A DNA stretch of 64,000 nucleotides. Origin: Breoghania sp. (lineage in GTDB: Bacteria; Pseudomonadota; Alphaproteobacteria; Rhizobiales; Stappiaceae). Of the stretch, positions 56,683 through 64,000 are shown piece after piece (position 1 is the stretch's first letter; every line of letters begins with the position of its first letter). A program made the position numbers and the translations under genes. Location: contig NZ_JASJAV010000002.1 in NCBI RefSeq assembly GCF_030066895.1, positions 62,001-126,000 on the forward strand. The letters are read 5' to 3'. Below the pieces are notes generated by a model that saw nothing but the letters and a program-made list of their open reading frames with translations, had not been told where the DNA came from and did not search any database.

Positions 56683-57496
56683 ATGAAACCCGCCCAATTC
56701 AATCTCGGAGTTTCCCTCTCCACCCGGGCTCTTCGTCGTGCCGCCGGTATCGCGGTTGCCGCAGGCATTGCGGTCGCGACCACCATGGGTGCCGCACAGG
56801 CTGCTGAAAAGCTCACCGTCTTCGCCGCCGCCAGCATGAAGGGCGCGCTGGAAGACATCGGCGCCGCCTACACCAAGGACACGGGGACCGACGTCGTCTT
56901 TTCCTTTGCCTCCTCTTCCGTGGTTGCCCGCCAGATTGAGGTCGGTGCTCCCGCCGACATCTTCATTTCCGCTGACGTGAAATGGATGAAATATGTCGAC
57001 AAGGTCGAGGCGGTCGACGCGTCCACGGTGTGCAACGTTTCCGCCAACATGCTGGTCGTGGTTGCCCCGAAGGACGAGGCCAAGCCGCTCAAACTAACCA
57101 AGGAAGCCCTTCTCAAGCGTATCGGTGACGGTCGACTGGCCATCGGCACGACGGAACTCGGTGCCTGCAGGGCGCTACGGCAAGGCCTCGCTCACCTCGC
57201 TGGGCCTGTGGGATGCGGTTGAGAGCAAGCTCGCTCCGATGGAAAACGTCCGCGTGACGTTGGCCGCCGTTGCCCGTGGTGAAGCTCCGCTCGGCATCGT
57301 CTACGGATCGGACGCCGCCATCGAACCCGACGTTAAGGTGGTTGCGCAGTTCCCCGATGACAGCCACGCACCGATCATTTATCCCGGTGCTGTGACCAAG
57401 GGCGCGAACCCCGATGCGATCAAGTTCCTGGACTATCTCTCCAATCCGGCCGCGCACAAGATCTTTGCTAAGTTCGGCTTCCAGTCGATTGATTGA
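56683..57496 (+). pseudogene. modA: Molybdate-binding periplasmic protein ModA, frameshifted
   Basis: High-affinity molybdate receptor. Signal peptide with an alanine-rich core (AAGIAVAAGIAVATTMGAAQA), then EKLTVFAAASMKGALEDIGA with the oxyanion-binding AAAS, SFASSSVVARQIEVGAPADIFISAD, and after a frameshift at about 57150 SVPAGRYGKASLTSLG and RGEAPLGIVYGSDAA. Only the middle is lost in translation; the full protein cannot be made. The stop TGA at 57494-57496 precedes modB by six bases. Confidence 0.9.
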
Positions 57497-57502
57497 TTTC
57501 TG

Positions 57503-58180
57503 ATGCAGCCACTGTCCCCTGCAGAGATCGAGGCCGTCGTCCTGATCTTCAAGGTTGGCGGCCTCGCCCTTCTGGTGACCCTGCCGCTGGCCATCTTCGT
57601 CGCCTATGCACTGGTGCGCTGGCGGTTTCCCGGTCACGCCATACTCGATGCCCTGATTCATATGCCGCTGGTTCTGCCGCCGGTGGTCACCGGGTATATC
57701 CTGCTCATTCTCTTCGGTCGTCACGGACCCATCGGCGGGTTCCTGCACGATTACCTCGGCATCACGCTGGCCTTCCGCTGTACGGGGGCGGCGCTGGCCG
57801 CAGGCGTCATGTCCTTCCCGCTCATGGTGCGCCCGATCCGGCTCGCCATCGAGGTGGTCGATCCCAAGCTCGAACAGGCCGCCGGAACGCTCGGCGTGCG
57901 CCGCATCGTCACCTTCTTCATTGTCACCCTGCCGCTCGCCATGCCCGGCATTCTGGCCGCCGCGATGATGGGCTTTGCCAAGGCGATGGGCGAGTTCGGT
58001 GCGACGATCACCTTCGTTTCCAACATTCCCGGCGAAACCCGCACTCTGTCCCTGGCGCTTTATACCTTCACCCAGTCGCCGGACTGGGATCTGGCAGCGC
58101 TGCGTCTTGCCATCACCGCTGCTGTCATCGCCTCTGAGTTCGTTTCGCGCCGTCTGGCTCGTCGGTTGGGAGGGAACTGA
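57503..58180 (+). CDS. modB: Molybdate ABC transporter permease ModB
   Basis: 225 residues with five or six membrane helices and the EAA loop EVVDPKLEQAAGTLGVRRIVTFFIVTLPLAMPGI, followed by AMGEFGATITFVSNIPGETRTLSLALY. This is the typical ModB length. ATG 57503; the stop TGA overlaps the modC start. Undamaged, but its ModA and ModC partners are frameshifted. Confidence 0.92.
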   Translation: MQPLSPAEIEAVVLIFKVGGLALLVTLPLAIFVAYALVRWRFPGHAILDALIHMPLVLPPVVTGYILLILFGRHGPIGGFLHDYLGITLAFRCTGAALAAGVMSFPLMVRPIRLAIEVVDPKLEQAAGTLGVRRIVTFFIVTLPLAMPGILAAAMMGFAKAMGEFGATITFVSNIPGETRTLSLALYTFTQSPDWDLAALRLAITAAVIASEFVSRRLARRLGGN

Positions 58181-59300
58181 TGCTTTCCGTCGATATCGAA
58201 GCCCGTCTCGGCACGTTCAATCTAAGCGCGAAATTCGACAGTACCGCTGGTGTGACCGCGCTTTTCGGCCGATCGGGCGCGGGCAAGACCTCGCTCGTTC
58301 ACATGATCGCCGGGCTGTCGCGGCCGTTGCGCGGGCGCATCGCGGTCGATGACATGGTGCTGTTCGATTCCGAAAAGGGCATCAACCTGTCCACCCGGCA
58401 GCGCCGGATCAGCCACGTGTTCCAGGAGGCGCGGCTCTTTCCCCATCTCACCGTGCGCTGCAACCTCACCTTCTCGCCCTGGGCGGACGGGCGCACGCCC
58501 TCCATGCCGTTCGAGGAGGTCGTTGACCTGCTCGGCATCGGCAAGCTGCTCGGCCGCCGTCCGGCCAAGTTGTCTGGCGGCGAACGCCAGCGCGTCGCCA
58601 TCGGCCGTGCGCTCCTGTCGGGCCCGCGCATCCTGTTGATGGACGAACCGCTTGCCTCCCTCGATCAGGCCCGCAAGAGCGAGATCCTGCCCTATCTCGA
58701 CCATTTGCGCCGTGAAGCAGCGAGATCCCGATCGTCTATGTCTCCCATTCGCTGGAAGAGGTCGCGCGGTTGGCGGAAGCGCTGGTCATCATCTCCGACG
58801 GCAAGGTCAAGGCAGTCGGCCCCGTCGGCGAAGTCATGACCCGGCTCGATCTCGGCTCCGCAACCGGGCGCCAGCAGGCCGGTACCGTGCTTGAAGGCAA
58901 GATTGCCTCGTTCGATGCCGAATGGGGCCTCACCCCTATCGAGGTGGAAGGTCAGGCGATCGAGGTCCCCGCCGTTCGCGCCGAAATCGGCAGGGAGGTT
59001 CGCCTCCATCTGCGCGCCCGCGATATCGCTCTAGCGCGCGAGGTGCCGTCTGGCCTTTCCATTCGAAATGCGTTGCCGGTCAATGTGCTGGAAATCACCC
59101 ACGAGCGCGGCCCCTATGCGGAAATCGTCTGCTCTTTGGGAAAACAGCAGGTGCGTGCGCGCATCACCTGTGCCTCCCAGCAGGCGCTGGGTATCGAGCC
59201 GGGCCAACCCATTTTCGCGCTTGTGAAGAGCGTCGCCGTCGATAGTCCGCTCGCCTCTCTCGATACGGACCGTGATCAGGACGGCTTCATGTCGTGCTAG
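58180..59300 (+). pseudogene. modC: Molybdate ABC transporter ATPase ModC, frameshifted
   Basis: Walker A FGRSGAGKTSLVHMIAGLSR, Q-loop region RRISHVFQEARLFPHLTVR, signature LSGGERQRVAIGRALLSGP, Walker B ILLMDEPLASLDQ. At about 58725 the frame shifts, before the H-loop IPIVYVSHSLEEVARLAE, which is in the other frame. The C-terminal TOBE domain (AVRAEIGREVRLHLRARDIAL, AEIVCSLGKQQVRARIT) follows to TAG 59298-59300. Without the H-loop the translated product would not be an active ATPase. Confidence 0.92.
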
Positions 59301-59603
59301 GGGCCACCCCTTAGGACAAGTCGCGATGGACGAATCGCCTCTTCTGACGCGGGAGAGGTCGGGCCGAAAGCCCGGGTGAGGGGATGCGGATCGTTCGTAT
59401 CCAGGAGAGTTCGATCCCCCTTCACCGTCTCTCTCTCCCAAGGGGAGACAGGACGAACGACGTTGTTTTCTTTCGCTTGAGGGAGCCTTTCCTCCCGCGA
59501 GCGTCTGTTCCCTCCGCCGTTAACCCGGGCACGGCGGAGGGAATCCTTTTGCGCGAATTTTGCGTCTTTTTCCCAGTGCGTCAATTCCGCTATCATCCCG
59601 GCC
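59301..59603. terminator. Intergenic region with a strong hairpin and repeat remnants
   Basis: 303 bases between modC and dctB. At 59508-59543 a perfect 13-base stem TTCCCTCCGCCGT/ACGGCGGAGGGAA with a 10-base loop is followed by TCCTTTT, a plausible terminator. Around 59357-59372 CGGGC-CGAAA-GCCCG forms a smaller hairpin. CTCTCCCAAGGGGAGA at about 59435 resembles the repeat family seen at 29766-29904. Confidence 0.6.
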
Positions 59604-61380
59604 ATGATCAAGACGCTTCGCACACGCTGGGCCGTTACCGGAATTCTGCTGGCCTGTCTTCTCGGCGGTGCGCTCATTGCATGGGCGGCAGCGCCAGCGA
59701 ACGGCTGATGCTCGACGAGATCGGCCTGCGCGCAGCAGCCTCCCTCGATCTGCAGGCCGCTGCACTGGAAAGTCTGTTCGACAAGTACTGCATCCTACCG
59801 CCGATCGTGTCACGTCGCCCCGATGTCGTTGCCCTGTCGCGCAAACATGATGCGGAATCCGCCCATCGCATCGCCGCGACCGTGGCGGGCATGACCGGGG
59901 CCGAAGAGGTCCGCTTCCTTGCAGCAGACGGAACGCTGGTCGGCTCCTCCGATATCGACGCCGTCGGGAATGCGTTTGATTCGGAGATCCGCCAGGCGGT
60001 CGAACAGGCGCGCGAGGGTCGGCTCGGACGTTAGCTTCTGGTCACCGTGCCCGGTCGCCCGGCGAGCTACATCTTCGCCTCCTCCATCCGCGACGACGAT
60101 GCGATTGTCGGCGTAGTCGCCGCCCGCGTCGACCTCGGTCGGGTGAAATAGGCCTGGGCCCTGTCTCGCGATCTCGTTCTGGCGCTCGATCAAAGCGGTG
60201 GCATCATCGCCACCAACCGTCCCCATTGGCGCGGTCTCAAGCTTTCGCTGGACGGCGGATCTTCGGAACTGGAAAGCCTGCAGGCACGGCCCCAGCCGTG
60301 CGGCGATCATCTGCTCGTCTCGCTGCCCGCCGACGGCGGCCGAAGGCTCTATCTGCAGGCGGTCAAGCAATTGCCGGTGCTCGACTGGTCGGTTGCCGTC
60401 TTCTTCGATGCCAGCGCCATTACCCGTCAGGCCACCACCGTCGTCCTCATCGTCGCGCTACTGACGCTGCTCGTCACCGGCCTTGTGTGGATCGTCATGG
60501 ACCGACGCCTTCGCCTTCATGCGCAATTGCGCGGCGAGCGGGCGGCCGCCCTGCGGCTGGAACGGCGCGTGCTCGACCGCACCCGCGAACTGACCCAAGC
60601 GAATACCCTGCTGGGCGAGGAGGTGAAGAAGCGCGAGGCGGCGGAGGCGGAGCTGCGCCGAACCCAGGACGAACTGGTACAGACGGCCAAGCTCGCCACG
60701 CTCGGCCAGATATCGGCCGCCCTCAGTCACGAGTTCAACCAGCCCCTCGCCGTCATCCGTTCCCAGGTCGACAACGCGGGCATGCTGGTCCAGCGCGGGC
60801 GCTGTGAGGAAGCGGGAGATTCGCTGCGCAAGATCACCGCCATGGTCGAGCGCATGGCCACCATTTCCCGCACGCTGAAAGGCTTTGCCCGAAAGCCCGG
60901 CACCCAGACGAGCGCGGTCCCCGTCGGTCCGGTCATCGACGAGACCCTGATGCTGTTGTCGCTACGCATCAAGCGCGGCAACGCGACCCTCGATTTCCGT
61001 CGCCCGCTGCGCGATCTCGCCGTCAGAGCCGATGCCGTGCTTCTGGAATAGGTGGTGATGAACCTGATCGTAAACGCGCTCGATGCGGTCGGCGAAGAGG
61101 GCGGAACCATCACCGTCGAGATTGATACAGAACCCGGCGAGACGGTGGTGATTCGCGTCGCCGATAATGGGTCGGGCATCGATGAGGAGATGCGTGGCCG
61201 TATCTTCGATCCCTTCTTCACCACCAAGGAGGTGGGGGCGGGGGGCTCGGGCTTTCCATCGCTGACAAGATCATCCGCGATTTCGGCGGTCATCTGATTC
61301 TGGAAGACCGGGAGGAAGGTGGGCGCGGCGTGACCTTCGCGGTTTATCTGCCGCGCGCGGAGCTGATGGCCGTGGAATAG
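59604..61380 (+). pseudogene. dctB: DctB-type sensor histidine kinase, three TAG and two frameshifts
   Basis: Membrane sensor kinase of C4-dicarboxylate transport type. The start MIKTLRTRWAVTGILLACLL gives the first helix; a frameshift near 59695 leads to ERLMLDEIGLRAAASLDLQA and the periplasmic PAS-like domain (LALDQSGGIIATNRPHWRG), the second helix (VVLIVALLTLLVTGLVWIVM), then the H-box SAALSHEFNQPLAVIRSQVD and N-box [19 protein letters not shown]1/G2 boxes are [13 protein letters not shown] and, after a shift at about 61245, [18 protein letters not shown]. Stops: TAG 60032-60034, TAG 60149-60151, TAG 61049-61051 (LLE*VVMNL, expected Gln). Confidence 0.85.
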
Positions 61381-61517
61381 GAGCTCGCCTTTGACGCAAC
61401 GGTTTGGTGGATTTTGCAGTGCAGCATCCTCTTCAAACGGTCTGCGCTCCGTGCTACACCGGAATGGTGTCGAAACGCCTCCCGGGCGTGCGCTTTCATG
61501 GCAACGGGGCTTCACGA

Positions 61518-62871
61518 ATGGACCAGTCAACCGTCTTGTTCGTCGACGACGAGGTCGACCTGCGCGAAGCTCTGGCGCAGGGGCTGGAACTCGCCGGGCA
61601 TCGGGTGTAAGCCTATTCGAGCGCGGAAGGCGTGCTCGATCTCATCTCGCGAGACTTTTACGGCGTGCTCGTCACCGACATCCGCATGCCGAAACAGGAC
61701 GGCCTTGCGCTGATGAAGGCCACTTTCGAAATCGATACCGCATTGCCGGTGATCCTGATCACCGGCAATGCGACGTGCCGTTGGCGGTTGAGGCCATTCG
61801 CGCCGGCGACTACGACTTCATGGAAAAGCCCTTTCCGGTGGCGTGGCTGTCAGCGGTCATTGAACGGGCGCTGCATCAGCGTCGTCTGGTCCTGGAGAAC
61901 CGGGTCCTGCGCGAGCAACTGGGCGATACGGCCGGGCTTGCCGCCCGGCTTGTCGGGCGCTCGCCCGGGATCGAACGCTTGCGGACCGCAGTCAAGGCGC
62001 TGGCCGACAACGATGCCGACGTGCTGATCCTCGGCGAGACGGGCTCGGGCAAGGAAGTGGTCGCGCGCGGGCTGCACGAGGAGGGCGTGCGCAAGGACAG
62101 GCCCTTCGTCGCTCTCAACTGCGGCGCACTTCCCGCCGACATCATCGAATCGGAGCTTTTCGGCCATGAGCAGGGCGTCTTCACCGGTGCCTCGCGCCAG
62201 CGCATCGGCAAGCTGGAACACGCGCACGGGGGAACGGTCTTTCTCGACGAGATCGAGTCGATGCCGCTGGAATCGCAGGTCAAGCTGCTGCGCGTCATCG
62301 AGAATCGGTCAATCGAGCGGCTGGGTTCCAACAAGACGATTGATCTGAACGTGCGTTTCGTTGCCACCATCAAGGTCGATCTGGAAAAAAGAGCGAGGCG
62401 GGCCGGTTCCGCCGCGATCTCTATTATCGGCTCAGCCTGATGACCCTCGACATCCCGCCTTTGCGCGATCGGCGCGAGGATATTCCGCTGCTCTTCCATC
62501 ATCTGACGCGTGAGGCTCGCGCCCGCTATCGCCTGGAAATCCCCGATCTGACGCCGGAGGTGATCGCGACGCTGGTGTCGCGCGAATGGCCGGGAAACGT
62601 GCGCGAGCTTCGCAATGTCGCCGACCGCTTCGTGCTCGGCGTGGACAAGATCACCGACGATGCGGCGGACGTCTCCGAAGACGGTGCCGCCGCCGGAACG
62701 CCCTTGTCGGTGCGGGTGGGAAATTACGAAAAGGCGCTGATCGCGGCCGAACTGAAGCGCCGGGACAGTTCCATCAAAGCCACGTACGAGGCGCTCGGCC
62801 TGTCGCGCAAGGCGCTCTACGAAAAGATGAAGAAATACGGGCTTGAGAAGGTTGCCGTCCCGTCGGCCTGA
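61518..62871 (+). pseudogene. dctD: DctD-type sigma-54 response regulator, TAA and two frameshifts
   Basis: Receiver domain: TVLFVDDEVDLREALAQGLE, phosphoacceptor in GVLVTDIRMPKQDG, VILITGN. The AAA+ domain has Walker A LILGETGSGKEVVARGLHE, FVALNCGALP, ELFGHEQGVFTGAS and FLDEIESMPLESQVKLLR. Then FRRDLYYRLSLMTLDIPPLR, and a Fis-type helix-turn-helix SSIKATYEALGLSRKALYEKMKKYGL. TAA 61608-61610 (AGHRV*AYSSAEG) interrupts the receiver; shifts near 61772 and 62390 (beside a run of six A) break the rest. The sigma-54 contact loop GAFTGA reads GVFTGA. DctB/DctD pairs normally control C4-dicarboxylate transport; no dctA is in the window. Confidence 0.88.
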
Positions 62872-62883
62872 CGATTTTCGCGC

Positions 62884-64000
62884 TCACACGTCGAGCAGAA
62901 TGCGTTCCATCTGGCTTGGCGCGCACGCCCCGCCGTCCTTCACGACGATCCGGCCGCGGCAGTAATGCTTGGCCAGATACATCTGCTCGTCGGCTGCGCG
63001 GATCGCCTCTTCCAGATCGTCTTCGTATCCGGATGACGATCCGATGGAGAGCGTCACCTCCGGCGGCTCCCCGTCAAAGACCAGACCGCGCGCGCAGAAA
63101 CGCTTGTAGACGGCCGCGCAGTAGCTTCTGGCTTCTTCGATGTTGCAGCCCGGCATCAGCATGCAGAATTCGTCGCCGCCCAGCCGCACCGTCATGATGC
63201 TGGCGCCGCACGCCGCGGTGAGGTCGTCGGCAAGGTTCTTGATCAGCAGGTCTCCCGCCTCGTGGCCGTAGCGGTCATTGACCTGCTTGAAGCGGTCCAT
63301 GTCGATCAGTGCCACCGGAGTAGGGTGGTTGTTGCACCGGCATTCCACATAGGCGCGCGTTCCCGCATCGCACAGGAAGCGACGATTGTGAAGTCCGGTC
63401 ATGGCGTCATGGTTGGCCGCATCCGTCAGCTTCAGGATCCGGTCGATCGTGTCGAGGTTCTGGCCGACGCGAAGCAGGAATTCCTCCGGCGGGCAGTTTT
63501 TCGCCAGCACCTCGTTGGCCTCGCTCTTGAGAAGCCGCACCATGTCCGTCTGGTCTTCGCCGTGCGTCAGCGAGACGATCGCCACCTTTTCCGGCCCGCG
63601 ACGCAGGCGCACCTGCTTGATCAGCTCGATCGCGTCCACCTGCGACAGGTCCTGATCGAGCACCAGAAGACGGATGTGATCGTGGGTATTGAGCTGATGC
63701 AGCCTGTCGGTCGGGTCGGTGACGCGGGTCAGCGAGAGCTGGAGACGGCGCAACTGTTTCGCCGCATCGCCGAGCGGCGCGCCCGAGCTTTCCAGGAGCA
63801 GGGCGCCGATGCCACGATTGGCACGCAAGCGCAGCACAAGCTCGCGCAGATAGGAAAGACTGGCCGGGCTGTCCTTGAGCACATAATCGACGATGCCCTT
63901 GGCAAAGAGCCGGGATTGCAGTGCGGGATCGAAACGGCTGGAGAAAACGATGGTTGGCACGCCGAAGGACGTCGTCAGATCTACCGATTCAACATCGCTC
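62884..64000 (-). CDS. PleD-like response regulator with GGDEF domain, 5' end outside the window
   Basis: The gene runs off the right edge and its start is not visible. The N-terminal part resembles one or two receiver-like modules (PTIVFSSRFDPALQSRLFAKG, HDHIRLLVLDQDLSQVDAIEL). The C-terminal diguanylate cyclase domain has DAMTGLHNRRFL, VALIDMDRFKQVNDRYGHEAGD, the intact active site MTVRLGGDEFCMLMPG, and VTLSIGSSSGYEDD. It therefore can make cyclic di-GMP. The second receiver has Leu-Asp in VLDQDLSQ, plausible for phosphorylation. No lesion seen in the visible 372 residues. Convergent with dctD, with 12 bases between stops. Confidence 0.9.
   Translation of the reverse strand, partial: SDVESVDLTTSFGVPTIVFSSRFDPALQSRLFAKGIVDYVLKDSPASLSYLRELVLRLRANRGIGALLLESSGAPLGDAAKQLRRLQLSLTRVTDPTDRLHQLNTHDHIRLLVLDQDLSQVDAIELIKQVRLRRGPEKVAIVSLTHGEDQTDMVRLLKSEANEVLAKNCPPEEFLLRVGQNLDTIDRILKLTDAANHDAMTGLHNRRFLCDAGTRAYVECRCNNHPTPVALIDMDRFKQVNDRYGHEAGDLLIKNLADDLTAACGASIMTVRLGGDEFCMLMPGCNIEEARSYCAAVYKRFCARGLVFDGEPPEVTLSIGSSSGYEDDLEEAIRAADEQMYLAKHYCRGRIVVKDGGACAPSQMERILLDV

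Noticed and set aside
1..64000. Reassignment of a stop codon (for example TGA to Trp or TAG to Gln)
   Set aside because: Interrupting stops are of all three types (13 TAG, 9 TAA, 8 TGA), replace different residues (Trp, Tyr, Glu, Gln), and occur with many frameshifts. Undamaged genes use ordinary stops.
1..64000. Programmed ribosomal frameshifting
   Set aside because: Shifts occur in many unrelated genes, in both directions, without a shared slippery site. Only a few lie beside homopolymers.
1..64000. Insertion sequences, prophage or conjugative genes
   Set aside because: No transposase, integrase, phage structural or relaxase frame found on either strand; the palindromes are short intergenic repeats without coding capacity.
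1..64000. tRNA or rRNA genes
   Set aside because: No cloverleaf-like segment or conserved rRNA stretch noticed in the intergenic gaps; a tRNA scan would be decisive and was not available.

Overview
The window is high-G+C DNA from an alphaproteobacterium, most probably of the order Hyphomicrobiales (Rhizobiales). The indicators are a cysG-DUF2849-cysI-cysH-DUF934 sulfate-assimilation operon, C-P lyase genes of the DUF1045-phnM-phnN type, a malonate mat/TRAP locus, OpgH/OpgC periplasmic-glucan genes, a DctB/DctD pair, and RIME-like palindromic intergenic repeats. I see no rRNA, tRNA, CRISPR, prophage or insertion sequence.

The dominant property is gene decay. About two thirds of the recognisable genes carry in-frame stops (30 located: 13 TAG, 9 TAA, 8 TGA) and/or frameshifts (about 50-60 by eye). 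One gene has a large internal deletion (matB), one is only an N-terminal fragment (YeeE/YedE), and at least one otherwise intact enzyme has lost its catalytic serine (13135-14076). The damage is patchy. Two stretches, about 32.0-37.7 kb and 39.6-43.6 kb, show no disabling lesion although about 12 would be expected there at the window's average rate. This favours real, selective pseudogenisation over uniform sequencing error, although resequencing is needed to prove it.

Layout. 1-7.0 kb: phosphonate genes (phnE, DUF1045, phnM, phnN) with a decayed GtrA/glycosyltransferase/methyltransferase sugar cassette lying between phnE and DUF1045. 7-19 kb: broken TPR protein, intact flavin reductase, broken phosphonate-monoester-hydrolase-like gene, maleylacetoacetate isomerase, beta-CASP nuclease, PHB-depolymerase-like esterase, TPP enzyme, YeeE fragment, TTC38-like TPR protein, OpgC. 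19-25 kb: Crp/Fnr regulator, adenine deaminase, CYTH-CHAD protein, orphan BrnA antitoxin, small DMT permease, RecD-like helicase. 25.6-32 kb: malonate catabolism (matB, matA, TRAP transporter, divergent GntR regulator), every gene damaged. 32-37.7 kb: intact block of cytochrome b561, RibA, methyltransferase, GT4 glycosyltransferase, PTPS-like protein and zinc-type dehydrogenase. 37.7-45.4 kb: broken opgH, an intact 1111-residue adenylate cyclase/ATPase/TPR protein, intact YaiI, wrecked ABC-F ATPase. 45.8-50 kb: GntR regulator, broken thiolase, broken secreted hydrolase. 50.4-56 kb: NUDIX gene and the cys operon, all damaged. 56-59.3 kb: modE, modA, modB, modC next to a striking octanucleotide repeat. 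59.6-64 kb: broken dctB/dctD and a partial GGDEF gene.

Functionally, the cell represented here would have lost sulfate reduction to sulfide, malonate use, periplasmic glucan synthesis and parts of phosphonate use. It appears to keep a six-gene block that could make or modify a pterin- or flavin-related glycosylated compound, along with second-messenger signalling. The best candidate for an undescribed system is that block (about 32.3-37.7 kb). The best candidate for an unusual DNA element is the (GGGCAAAA)n tract between cysG and modE.
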